Source: JANQEA01 sp964530075 (GTDB taxonomy: Bacteria; Bipolaricaulota; Bipolaricaulia; UBA7950; UBA9294). Taken from it: a DNA stretch of 23,183 bases. Within the stretch, counting starts at the first letter, position 1. Each line of letters opens with the position of its first letter. Made by a program: the position numbers and the translations under genes. The stretch is taken from contig CAZGXU010000033.1 of assembly GCA_964530075.1 (NCBI GenBank), forward strand, positions 1 to 23,183, in the 5' to 3' direction. The notes beneath the pieces are model-generated. The model was not told the DNA's origin. It searched no databases and saw nothing but the letters and a program-made list of their open reading frames with translations. Below, in pieces: positions 15,039 to 21,958 of the stretch.

Positions 15039-15684
15039 CGTCGTCGAAGACCGGCCAGCCGTTCGGGCAGTGGCTGGAGAACGAGTCGACCTCGACCGTC
15101 GCGTGGAAGATCCGGGTCGAGTATTCCACCGCCGTGATCGAGAACTCCGCCTTCTCCCCCGGGTCGAGATCGGTGATCTCGCACGTCCCGTCGGACAGTC
15201 GAACCCCGTCGGCGTCGTAGAACTTCGCCTTGACGATCACGGAATCGAGCCGTTCGTCGGAGCGGTTCTGCACCACGCCGGTCACTCGCGCCGGCCAGCC
15301 GAGCGTCAGCAGCCACCCCGGGTGGACGAACGCCGCCATCGCGACCGGAACCTCCTTCGTCACCGTCCCCGAGACGCCTCGATCGTCCCGAACCGTGAGG
15401 GTGACCCGGTAGACCCTTTCCTCGCCGAACCGGTGGTGCACGTCCCATCCGGCCTCGAGCGGCGGAGTCCCGTCATCGAACTCCCAGCGGAGGGACTCGA
15501 TCCAGTGATTCGGAACCGTCGTCGAGGTCGACGTGAACCAGTAGTCGAGATTCCCGGACGAGCCGTCCGGGCACCAGACGAAGTCGGCGACCGGCCGGGT
15601 GACCGGGCCGAAGCAGCCGACAAGAAGGACTGCCGACGCGAGGATCGCGACACCGAGGATCTGGCACACGATCGGTCGCTTCAT
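15022..15684 (-). CDS. Lipoprotein with PKD and FxLYD domains
   Basis: A predicted surface lipoprotein of 220 residues. A basic start and hydrophobic stretch (ILGVAILASAVLL) lead to the lipobox LVGC, with Cys about residue 24. A PKD-type beta-sandwich follows (ADFVWCPDG to VTKEVPV, with WEFDDG and VYRVTLTVRD), then an FxLYD domain (VTGVVQNRSDERLDSVIVKAKFYDADG, with the DLDPGEKAEF turn). Both are extracellular protein- or glycan-contact modules without catalytic residues. The ATG at 15684 overlaps the stop of the alkyltransferase-like gene (ATGA, 15681-15684), and the 3' end overlaps endonuclease Q by 17 nt. Its place between two DNA-repair genes is odd for an exported protein; no functional link can be read from sequence. 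Confidence 0.82.
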   Translation of the reverse strand: MKRPIVCQILGVAILASAVLLVGCFGPVTRPVADFVWCPDGSSGNLDYWFTSTSTTVPNHWIESLRWEFDDGTPPLEAGWDVHHRFGEERVYRVTLTVRDDRGVSGTVTKEVPVAMAAFVHPGWLLTLGWPARVTGVVQNRSDERLDSVIVKAKFYDADGVRLSDGTCEITDLDPGEKAEFSITAVEYSTRIFHATVEVDSFSSHCPNGWPVFDDDATDR

Positions 15685-16007
15685 CCGAAGAACGCCTCCT
15701 CCTCGTACTCCGACCATCCGTACACCTTCAGATCGATCCGGCCCTTCTCGTTGAAGGCGACGCCTTCGGCCTCGAGGCGGGTGATCTGCTCGCCGCCGAT
15801 GCTCGATTCACCCTTGGCGTTGACGACGCGATGCCACGGTACGTCCGGCCTCGGCCTTCCCCGGCCGAGCGCCGCCATCGCGTAGCCGACCTGCCTCGCA
15901 CCCTTGGGGATCCCCGCGAGATGCGCGATCTGCCCGTAGGTCGCCACCTTCCCCTCCGGAATCCGGCCGACGACATCGTAGATCCGCTCGTAGAGGCTGT
16001 TCGCCAT
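15681..16007 (-). CDS. Alkyltransferase-like protein (ATL, MGMT fold)
   Basis: A 108-residue protein with the DNA-binding domain of O6-alkylguanine alkyltransferases. It has the helix-turn-helix (VATYGQIAHLAGIPKGARQVGYAM), the arginine finger and PWHRVVNAKGE. The acceptor cysteine of PCHR is tryptophan (P57-W58-H59-R60), as in the ATL subgroup. ATLs bind O6-alkylguanine without repairing it and hand the lesion to nucleotide excision repair. Length fits. The ATG at 16007 has GAGGAGG upstream. It leads the operon ATL > lipoprotein > endonuclease Q, joined by overlaps, and a promoter is present at 16040-16068. Confidence 0.92.
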   Translation of the reverse strand: MANSLYERIYDVVGRIPEGKVATYGQIAHLAGIPKGARQVGYAMAALGRGRPRPDVPWHRVVNAKGESSIGGEQITRLEAEGVAFNEKGRIDLKVYGWSEYEEEAFFG

Positions 16008-16039
16008 CGCCGCCCTCCTCGGATGATCCGTCGATGCGA

Positions 16040-16068
16040 AGCGTAGCGAAGGGAGTCGGATCGGGCAA
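16040..16068 (-). promoter_or_regulatory. Promoter of the ATL-lipoprotein-EndoQ operon
   Basis: On the minus strand TTGCCC (16063-16068) is followed by a 17-nt spacer and TACGCT (16040-16045). The predicted start is near 16033, about 26 nt before the ATG. Confidence 0.55.
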
Positions 16069-16106
16069 ACCGCTGAAGTCGGGTACCGGTCGGAGCGACG
16101 GCCGGG

Positions 16107-16112
16107 TACAAT
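16107..16112 (+). promoter_or_regulatory. Possible -10 element of the DUF4438 gene
   Basis: TACAAT within GGGTACAATCG, 51 bases before the ATG at 16164. No TTG-type -35 box lies at the right distance, so it would depend on an activator or be weak. The same GGTACAAT octamer occurs in the outward promoter at the left edge of the window. Confidence 0.3.
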
Positions 16113-16163
16113 CGACGCGCGGGGGACCTTCGGACGGAGGTCGCTCGATTCAGGGGAGGGATC

Positions 16164-17063
16164 ATGCTCAAGACCAACGAAGACCGTGTCGTCGAGTTCC
16201 TGCTGCAGTGCCAGCCCGGGCCGCCGAAGACGCGCGCTCGTTGGGGGATCGATCGCGAAGGTTCGCCGTTCATCCTGCCCTCGATCGGCGGGATCAGCGT
16301 CAACGTCTCCGTCGGCGACCCGGCGTTCGGCTGGGCCGGCGACCACGTCGAGCCGAGCGTCAGCTGCACCGCCGATACGAAGAAGCCGTTCGAGCATCCG
16401 AACGTCTCGCTTCAGCTCTACGCCTGCGCCGGGAACGAGGCGAAGATCATCTCCGGCAGCGCGAAGAACAGCACCGGCTACGCGATCGGCCATCACGGAG
16501 GTTCGGAGCACGTCATCGTCGAGTTTCCCCGCTCGGTCAAAGAGAAGCTCAGCTACGACGACAAGATCATCATCCGCGGCCGCGGTCAGGGGCTGAAGCT
16601 GACAGACTACCCCGACGTCGCGCTGTTCAACCTCGATCCCGACCTGCTGAAGAAGATGAAGATCGAGGAGTCCGGCGGGAAGCTGCGCGTCCCCGTCACG
16701 ACGATCGTCCCCGCCGCGTGCATGGGGTCCGGCGTCGGCGCGACCCAACCCGGGACCGGCGACTACGACATCATGACCAGCGATCCCGAGACCGTGGAGG
16801 AGTACAGGCTGGACGCGATCCGATTCGGCGACTTCGTCGCGCTGATGGACCATGACAATCGATACGGCCGCACCTACCGAAAGGGGGCGGTGACGATCGG
16901 GATCGTCGTCCACAGCGACTGCCTGCTCGCCGGCCACGGACCGGGCGTGACCACGTTGATGACGTGCGCCACCCCGTTGATCGAGCCGATCCTCGATCCG
17001 AAGGCGAACATCGCCGATCTCCTCGGCCACGGGGCCGAAGCGCCACCGGAGAACGAGGGGTAA
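16164..17063 (+). CDS. DUF4438 family protein
   Basis: A 299-residue cytosolic protein that I assign to DUF4438, a family known mainly from thermophilic and anaerobic bacteria, with structures but no established function. Recognisable conserved stretches are PSIGGISVNVSVGDPAFGWAGDHVEPSVS, NSTGYAIGHHGGSEHVIV, VPAACMGSGVGATQPGTGDYDI and FGDFVALMDHDNRYGR near the C-terminus. The many Gly, His and Asp residues look like a ligand- or metal-binding beta-rich fold, but that is an inference. The ATG at 16164 follows GGGGAGGG. It is a single-gene unit between the divergent ATL operon and the convergent XRE regulator. Confidence 0.8.
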   Translation: MLKTNEDRVVEFLLQCQPGPPKTRARWGIDREGSPFILPSIGGISVNVSVGDPAFGWAGDHVEPSVSCTADTKKPFEHPNVSLQLYACAGNEAKIISGSAKNSTGYAIGHHGGSEHVIVEFPRSVKEKLSYDDKIIIRGRGQGLKLTDYPDVALFNLDPDLLKKMKIEESGGKLRVPVTTIVPAACMGSGVGATQPGTGDYDIMTSDPETVEEYRLDAIRFGDFVALMDHDNRYGRTYRKGAVTIGIVVHSDCLLAGHGPGVTTLMTCATPLIEPILDPKANIADLLGHGAEAPPENEG

Positions 17064-17132
17064 AAGCGCTTTCTTTGCGTTGTGAACGCGATCGGGCCGA
17101 GATCCACGACGGATCCCGCTCCGCGCCTTGGC

Positions 17133-17360
17133 CTATCGCGCGTCCTGAACCTCGAACAACTCCTCGAACGGCCTTCCGACGGTATTGGCGATCTTGTGCG
17201 CCGTTTTCACGCTCGTCCCCGCGCCGTTTTCGATCGACGAGAGCATGGGGCGAGAGATCCCGATCGCCTCGGCGAGCTCCGCCGAGGTGAATCCGGCGAC
17301 GATCCGTGCCCTCCGCACGGCGTCCTTCGCTGAGACGATGCGGTAGTATTTGCGCGGCAT
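17133..17360 (-). CDS. Small XRE-family transcriptional regulator
   Basis: A 75-residue helix-turn-helix protein covering one Cro/C1-type domain (about 14-67): RRARIVAGFTSAELAEAIGISRPMLSSIENGAGTSVKTAHKIANTVGRPFEELF. The recognition helix is SRPMLSSIENG. It belongs to the short YozG-like group found as free-standing regulators. The ATG at 17360 has no Shine-Dalgarno, and TATACT on the minus strand (17373-17378) lies 12 bases before it, so the mRNA may be leaderless. That -10 box sits inside a perfect 10-bp palindrome (17372-17381), a likely autoregulatory operator. The gene is divergent from the structured RNA/HD-GYP unit and may control that too. Confidence 0.88.
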   Translation of the reverse strand: MPRKYYRIVSAKDAVRRARIVAGFTSAELAEAIGISRPMLSSIENGAGTSVKTAHKIANTVGRPFEELFEVQDAR

Positions 17361-17366
17361 GATGTG

Positions 17367-17382
17367 ACTGTCAGTATACTGT
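17367..17382. promoter_or_regulatory. Probable operator: palindrome and direct repeats upstream of the XRE gene
   Basis: CAGTATACTG (17372-17381) is a perfect 10-bp palindrome overlapping the minus-strand -10 box TATACT. ACTGT occurs at 17367-17371 and again at 17378-17382, 11 bases apart, about one helical turn. This layout suits binding by the small XRE protein to its own promoter. Confidence 0.4.
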
Positions 17383-17430
17383 GATTGTTCATTGGCCTTC
17401 TTTGGCCTACATCTAGTCCCTAAGAGACAT

Positions 17431-17448
17431 ATAGACAGCGATAGACAG
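17431..17448 (+). repeat. Tandem ATAGACAG repeats upstream of the ncRNA promoter
   Basis: ATAGACAG occurs at 17431-17438 and 17441-17448 with a 10-bp period. A related ATAGACTG covers the -10 box at 17489-17496. The pair lies 19 bases upstream of the -35 box, where an activator or repressor could bind. Confidence 0.4.
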
Positions 17449-17466
17449 ACCTAGATCACCCAAAAC

Positions 17467-17495
17467 TTGACAAACCGTTAACAGCATGATAGACT
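17467..17495 (+). promoter_or_regulatory. Strong promoter upstream of the structured RNA element
   Basis: TTGACA (17467-17472), a 17-nt spacer and TAGACT (17490-17495). The predicted start is near 17502, nine bases before the closing stem of the RNA element. It lies in the only clearly AT-rich stretch of the window. Confidence 0.65.
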
Positions 17496-17510
17496 GGTGC
17501 GGTTTCCATC

Positions 17511-17606
17511 GGCGCCCCGGCTCGGGTAGGGACCTGACACACAACGTGCGACCACCGGGTGGTGCCTAAGGCTTGAGGGGGAACTCAGCCGACGATCCGG
17601 GGCGCC
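17511..17606 (+). ncRNA. Candidate structured RNA or 5' leader element, unidentified
   Basis: A 96-nt element is closed by a perfect 10-bp stem, GGCGCCCCGG (17511-17520) with CCGGGGCGCC (17597-17606). Inside are a hairpin ACCAC-CGG-GTGGT (17551-17563) and a hairpin formed by GGCTTGAG with CTCAGCC around a GGGGAA loop (17571-17590). It starts just after a strong promoter and has no protein-coding reading of note. It could be a free small RNA or a riboswitch-like leader for the downstream HD-GYP gene, whose start is 124 or 211 bases further on. It does not match the conserved cores of c-di-GMP riboswitches, the signal recognition particle RNA or 6S RNA as I know them. Confidence 0.45.
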
Positions 17607-17620
17607 CTTGCTCTTCCCGT

Positions 17621-17642
17621 CGTCGGAACGCGCGTTCCGACG
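17621..17642. promoter_or_regulatory. Perfect 22-bp inverted repeat
   Basis: CGTCGGAACGC followed by its exact complement GCGTTCCGACG. As RNA it makes a 9-bp stem with a GCGC loop. No T tract follows directly, though a pyrimidine-rich stretch comes 20 bases later. It may be a terminator or antiterminator for the upstream RNA element, or a protein-binding site. Confidence 0.5.
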
Positions 17643-17816
17643 TAACATACCGTCAAGCGGTTTGTTTCTCCTCTCTTTCGTGGTTGTCTACATTTCCATC
17701 CTATAACCAATAATCCCCATGAACGGAGCATGATCCTCGTCCGCTGGCGGACGGTGCATGGGGACTCCTGGGTCCTCCCGATTCGAACGGACGGCCGTGG
17801 CTCTGGGGGACCCGCC

Positions 17817-19337
17817 ATGGGGACGGAGGCTGCAATCGAGACCCATCCGGAAGACGACTCGGCACAGCTGAAGCGGCGCATCGAAGCCCTGGAACGCGCG
17901 GCCCAGAGGACGGGGCATCTGATCGGCGTCCTCGAATCGATCTGGCACGCGGGCCGATGTGCCGTCGATCAACGGGGATGCGGAACCCTTCCGCAGACGG
18001 TCTGCGATCACCTCACGGCGACGGGCGGCTACCGGTCCGCCCGAATCGCCCTTCGCGACGAGAGCGGGAACGCCCTGCTCGCCGCCGAGGCCGGCCCGGC
18101 GGACAACGAAGCGGACCCGTCTGTCGAGGACGGAAGCGGGGACCACGAGGAGATGGTGTTCCCCATCGAACACGCCGGGCGGAACTACGGCCACCTGTCC
18201 GTGTCGGCTCCTGCGGGCTCCAATCCGGACCCGAACGAGCGCGTCCTCTTGTCGGACGTCGCCGCCGGGGTCGGCCTCGCGCTTCACAACATCGAGAAGT
18301 GCAGCGGGCAGGACGAATGGCCCGAGGAACTTGGGAACGCCGAGGAGGTGTTCCGGGATTGCTTCGAGGGCGTCTCCATCGGCATGGCCTTCATCCGAAG
18401 CCACGACATCCCCCTCGTTGTGAACCGGGCGTTTTCCGACTTCGTCGGATACGAGAAGGGGGACCTGGAGAAGATCCCCGCCGCGGAGGCCTTGACGCTG
18501 ATCAGTCACCCGGAGGACTACGAGACGGAGATGTCACTCCTCCACGACCTCATGAACCGACGGAGGCCCTCCTACACGATCGAGAAGCGGTTCATCAAGA
18601 AGAACGGAGACGTCGTCCCGGGCCTGGCGACGACGACGTTCTTCTTCAGCCGCGAGGGAGATTTCCGGTTCGGGGTCAGCTCGGTTCAGGACATCTCGGG
18701 ACACGTGAGCACGAGGGAAGAGCTGAGGAGGGCCTACGAGGGCGCCATCGACGCTTTGATCGCCACCCTCGAATCCCGCGATCCCTACACGGCCGGACAC
18801 CAACGCCGCGTCACACAACTCGCCTGCGCGATCGCGGATGAGTTGGGGTTGGCCGAGAAGCGGAGGATGGGTCTGAGGGTGGCGAGCATCCTCCACGACA
18901 TCGGGAAGATCGCGATCCCCGCGGAGATCCTCACGAAGCCGTACGGGGTGTCCGAGACCGAGTACTCCCTGATCAAGGCTCATCCGATGGTGGCCTACGA
19001 CATCCTGAAGGAGATCCGCTTCCCATGGCCGGTCGCCGACATCGTCCTGCAGCATCACGAGCGGCTCGACGGCTCGGGATACCCAGCGGGATTGAAGGAG
19101 GACAGGATCCTCCTAGAGGCGAGGATCCTCGCCGTGGCGGACACGGTCGAGGCGCTCGCTTCCCACCGCCCGTATCGCGCGGCGATGGCGATCGGCAACG
19201 TCATGGGCCACATCAGCGAGCGGCGCTCGACCCTCTTCGATCCCGAGGTCGTCGGGGCATGCGTCCGGGTGTTCGAAGCCGGGTTCGCATTCGAGGACGC
19301 CGGCTATCGGCCGCGCAGTGAGGACGCGCTCGACTGA
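17817..19337 (+). CDS. GAF-PAS-HD-GYP protein, probable cyclic di-GMP phosphodiesterase
   Basis: A 506-residue soluble signalling protein. A short coiled coil (about 14-42) leads to a GAF-like domain (about 50-162), then a PAS domain (about 175-298: MAFIRSHDIPLVVNRAFSDFVGYEKGDLE ... FGVSSVQDISGH), then HD-GYP (about 305-500). The HD-GYP metal and signature residues are intact: H328, HDIGK (360-364), the KAHP histidine, QHHE and LDGSGYPAG (417-425). This predicts hydrolysis of cyclic di-GMP tuned by signals sensed by GAF and PAS. The ATG at 17817 is preceded by GGGGGA and gives a normal N-terminus. An in-frame ATG at 17730 would add 29 residues of unremarkable sequence and cannot be excluded. 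No membrane segment is present. A structured leader lies upstream. Confidence 0.88.
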   Translation: MGTEAAIETHPEDDSAQLKRRIEALERAAQRTGHLIGVLESIWHAGRCAVDQRGCGTLPQTVCDHLTATGGYRSARIALRDESGNALLAAEAGPADNEADPSVEDGSGDHEEMVFPIEHAGRNYGHLSVSAPAGSNPDPNERVLLSDVAAGVGLALHNIEKCSGQDEWPEELGNAEEVFRDCFEGVSIGMAFIRSHDIPLVVNRAFSDFVGYEKGDLEKIPAAEALTLISHPEDYETEMSLLHDLMNRRRPSYTIEKRFIKKNGDVVPGLATTTFFFSREGDFRFGVSSVQDISGHVSTREELRRAYEGAIDALIATLESRDPYTAGHQRRVTQLACAIADELGLAEKRRMGLRVASILHDIGKIAIPAEILTKPYGVSETEYSLIKAHPMVAYDILKEIRFPWPVADIVLQHHERLDGSGYPAGLKEDRILLEARILAVADTVEALASHRPYRAAMAIGNVMGHISERRSTLFDPEVVGACVRVFEAGFAFEDAGYRPRSEDALD

Positions 19338-19413
19338 ACGGCGGGCCAGGACCCCGCGACGTTCGGCCTCCGCGAGGGTGTCCGACGGTCCCCTCGATCG
19401 GCGTCCCCCTGGA

Positions 19414-19424
19414 TATGCTAGACT
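19414..19424 (+). promoter_or_regulatory. Possible -10 region of the glpK operon
   Basis: TATGCT (19414-19419) overlaps TAGACT (19419-19424), 52 bases before the GTG. No TTG box is seen at the right distance, so an activator may be needed. Confidence 0.3.
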
Positions 19425-19437
19425 CGCTCTGAAAACG

Positions 19438-19454
19438 GATCGGGACGTCCGATC
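19438..19454. promoter_or_regulatory. Inverted repeat between the glpK -10 region and start codon
   Basis: GATCGG and CCGATC arms around a five-base centre (GACGT). It sits just downstream of the probable transcription start and could be an operator or a short leader hairpin. GATCG-type words are common in this genome, so chance is a real alternative. Confidence 0.2.
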
Positions 19455-19475
19455 GCGTCGGCACGGGAGGAAGGC

Positions 19476-20978
19476 GTGAAACAGGGGATCGTCGGGGCCA
19501 TCGACGTCGGCACGACGGGCGTCCGAGGCGTGCTCTTCGACGGGAGCGCGCACCCCATCGGCGACGCCTACCGCGAGCTTCCGATCGTGACGCCGCGGCC
19601 CGGGTGGGTCGAGCAGAATCCGGATCTCATCCTCGAGGCGACGCTCGACGTCCTCCGCGACGTCCTCGCTCGATCCGACGGGCGCACCCGGTCTCTCTTA
19701 GCGATCGGCCTCACCAACCAGCGCGAGACGGCCGTCGCCTGGGACCGAGAGACGGGGCGGCCGCTACATCCCGCGATCGTCTGGCAGGACCGACGAACGG
19801 CGAGGCGATGCCGCGAACTGTCCGAGGGCGGATCGGCCCGACTCATCCGCGAACGGACCGGGCTTCGGCCCGATCCCTACTTCTCGGCGACGAAGTTCGA
19901 GTGGCTCCTGCAGAACGTGCCGGGGCTCGTCGCGCGGGCGGAGCGCGGAACGGCGCTCTTCGGCACCGTCGACGCGTGGCTCCTCTGGCATCTCACCGGC
20001 GAGCACGCGACCGATGACACGAACGCCTCGCGCACGATCCTCTTCGACATCGGCCGGCGGGAGTGGGACGACGAGCTCCTCTCCCTGTTCGGGATCCCGA
20101 GGGCGTCCCTTCCGGAGGTTCGCCCCAGCCTGTCCGTCTTCGGACGGATCGGGCCCGATCTGGGCCTGGGGGTCGACGTCCCGATCGCCGGCGTCCTCGG
20201 TGATCAGCAGGCGGCCCTGTTCGGACAGGGGATCACGGCCCCGGGGAAGGCGCAGGTGACGTGGGGGACCGGCGCCTTCTTGCTGACGGACTCGGGGCGG
20301 GCCCGCCCGCGCAGTCGATCCGGGTTGCTAACCACGATCGCGCGAACGGCCTCCAACGGGCAGGTCTCGTACGCGCTCGAGGGCTCCGTCTTCGTCGCCG
20401 GCGCGGCCGTCCAGTGGCTCCACGACGTCATCGCTCCGCCGGCCGACCCGCAGGCGCTCGCGGAATCCGTCGACTCGACGGGCGGAGTGGTCTTCGTCCC
20501 CGCGCTCGCGGGGCTGGGGGCTCCACATTGGGACGCCGACGCACGGGGGCTGATCGTCGGGATCACCCGCGGGACGCGCGCGGCGCATCTCGTCCGCGCC
20601 GCGCTCGAGTCGATCACCTATCAGACGCACGACGTGGTCCGCGCGATGGAGCGCGACGTCGGCCACCCGATCGAGGAGCTCCGCGTGGGAGGCGGAGCGG
20701 CACGGAACGACTTCCTCTGCCAGTTCCAGAGCGACGTCCTCGGGATTCCCGTCGTCCGGCCGAAGAACCTGGAGACGACGTCGCTCGGAGCCGCGTACGC
20801 CGCCGGGATCGCCGTCGGGCTCTGGGAGGACGCCGAAGCGGTGAGCGAGATGTGGGAGGCGGAGCGACGCTTCCTCCCCGATATGTCCCGCGAGACGCGA
20901 GAAAGGCTCCTCGCCGACTGGAACCGCGCCGTGGAACGCTCCAAGGGCTGGGACGGGAAGCATGATCCGACGGACTGA
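19476..20978 (+). CDS. glpK: Glycerol kinase
   Basis: A 500-residue FGGY-family kinase that phosphorylates glycerol to glycerol-3-phosphate in the cytosol. The first ATP-binding segment is AIDVGTTGVRGVLFD. The glycerol kinase hallmark follows: GLTNQRETAVAWDRETGRPLHPAIVWQDRR. DQQAALFGQG, WGTGAFLLTD, the ALEGSVFVAGAAVQWLHD stretch, VPALAGLGAPHWDADARG and the C-terminal RVGGGAARNDFLCQFQSDVLG with TTSLGAAYAAG complete the pattern. Length matches the family. The GTG at 19476 has GGGAGGAAGG upstream and starts the protein just before the phosphate-binding loop. The lipase-like gene follows after 15 bases, so the two probably share a transcript; together they could turn monoglycerides into glycerol-3-phosphate and fatty acid. 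Confidence 0.93.
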   Translation: MKQGIVGAIDVGTTGVRGVLFDGSAHPIGDAYRELPIVTPRPGWVEQNPDLILEATLDVLRDVLARSDGRTRSLLAIGLTNQRETAVAWDRETGRPLHPAIVWQDRRTARRCRELSEGGSARLIRERTGLRPDPYFSATKFEWLLQNVPGLVARAERGTALFGTVDAWLLWHLTGEHATDDTNASRTILFDIGRREWDDELLSLFGIPRASLPEVRPSLSVFGRIGPDLGLGVDVPIAGVLGDQQAALFGQGITAPGKAQVTWGTGAFLLTDSGRARPRSRSGLLTTIARTASNGQVSYALEGSVFVAGAAVQWLHDVIAPPADPQALAESVDSTGGVVFVPALAGLGAPHWDADARGLIVGITRGTRAAHLVRAALESITYQTHDVVRAMERDVGHPIEELRVGGGAARNDFLCQFQSDVLGIPVVRPKNLETTSLGAAYAAGIAVGLWEDAEAVSEMWEAERRFLPDMSRETRERLLADWNRAVERSKGWDGKHDPTD

Positions 20979-20993
20979 ACGGAGGACGGGGGC

Positions 20994-21839
20994 ATGAGGC
21001 ATCACGAAGGCTTCTTCAAAGGCCCCCGCAACGTCGAGATCTGTCACCGATCCTGGCTGCCGGAGGGCGATCCGAAGGCCGTTCTGCTGATCGTCCACGG
21101 TCTGGCCGAGCACTGCGGACGCTACGACAACGTCGTCGACCACTTCGTCCCGCTCGGCTATGCCGTCTACGGCGTGGACCACATCGGGCACGGCAAGTCG
21201 GGCGGCGCGCGGGTCTTCGTCGAGCGATTCGACGACTTCATCGACGTGCTCGAGGCGTACATCGACATGATCCGCGGGTGGCAGCCGGACCGGGCGATCT
21301 TTATGGTCGGCCACAGTCTCGGTGCGCTGATCGGCGCCGTCTATCTGCTCGATCACCAGGCCGACCTGGCCGGGGCGATCCTCTCCGGGCCGCTGGTGAG
21401 GGTCCCCGACAACGTCTCCCCGCTGGCCGTCCTCCTGAGCCGGATCCTCTCGGTCCTGGCGCCGAAGCTCGGAGTGGCCGGCGTCGACGCGACCGGCGTC
21501 TCCCGCGATCCGGCCGTCGTCGAGGCCTACGTCAACGATCCGCTGGTCCACACGGGGAAAACGACCGCGCGCCTCGGATGCGAGATGCTCAAGGCGATGT
21601 GGCGCGTCGCTGCGGAGGCGTCCCGGATCGAGCTTCCGCTCCTCGTGCTGCAGGGAAGCGAGGACCGGCTGGTCCCTCCGGACGGCGCCGAGAGGTTTTA
21701 CCGCGCGGTCTCCTCCGCCGACAGGACGCTGAAGGTGTACGACGGGCTTCACCACGAGATCTACAACGAGCCCGAGCACGCAGACGTGTTGAGCGACGTC
21801 GAGACGTGGCTGGAGAAGCGCCTGCCGCTGCGGAGGTGA
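20994..21839 (+). CDS. Alpha/beta hydrolase, monoacylglycerol lipase / lysophospholipase-like
   Basis: A 281-residue serine hydrolase of the monoglyceride lipase (Hydrolase_4, PldB-like) group. The oxyanion segment is VHGLAEHCGRY, the nucleophile elbow GHSLG (S108), the acid D224 in GSEDRLVPP, and the histidine in GLHHEIYNE (H253 most likely). VDHIGHGKS matches the GHGxS signature of the group. There is no signal peptide, so it acts in the cytosol. The ATG at 20994 follows GGAGGACGGGGGC. Its position right after glpK supports activity on monoglycerides, because the released glycerol is the substrate of the upstream kinase. A lysophospholipase role is the main alternative. Confidence 0.88.
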   Translation: MRHHEGFFKGPRNVEICHRSWLPEGDPKAVLLIVHGLAEHCGRYDNVVDHFVPLGYAVYGVDHIGHGKSGGARVFVERFDDFIDVLEAYIDMIRGWQPDRAIFMVGHSLGALIGAVYLLDHQADLAGAILSGPLVRVPDNVSPLAVLLSRILSVLAPKLGVAGVDATGVSRDPAVVEAYVNDPLVHTGKTTARLGCEMLKAMWRVAAEASRIELPLLVLQGSEDRLVPPDGAERFYRAVSSADRTLKVYDGLHHEIYNEPEHADVLSDVETWLEKRLPLRR

Positions 21840-21936
21840 GGAGTTCGTCCTTCCTCGCCCACTTGACGGGGCGGAAGCGCGAGCCGAGGCGATCCGAAGC
21901 GCCCCCGCCCTGTCCGCTCATCCGCGCGTGCCCGCA

Positions 21937-21956
21937 CAGCGGCGGACCCGCCGCTG
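21937..21956. terminator. GC-rich hairpin between convergent genes
   Basis: CAGCGGCGG and CCGCCGCTG form a perfect 9-bp inverted repeat around two bases, two bases from the stop of the asparagine synthetase-like gene and about 100 bases after the lipase stop. It could act on either transcript. No T tract follows, so it is a weak intrinsic terminator at best. Confidence 0.35.
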
Positions 21957-21958
21957 CG

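Noticed and set aside
17063..17072. AAAGCGCTTT after the DUF4438 stop as a terminator
   Set aside because: A 10-bp palindrome without a loop cannot form a useful hairpin, and no T run follows.
17511..17606. SRP RNA, 6S RNA or c-di-GMP riboswitch
   Set aside because: The GGAAG-CAGC SRP core, the 6S length and bubble layout, and the conserved c-di-GMP-I/II core bases are not present.
17730..17816. Earlier start for the HD-GYP gene at ATG 17730
   Set aside because: The added 29 residues have no domain character and the ATG at 17817 has a better upstream purine tract; it remains possible, so it is noted in the gene entry.
20328..21779. A 483-codon minus-strand open frame opposite glpK and the lipase
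   Set aside because: It spans two well-supported plus-strand genes and shows no domain-like pattern.
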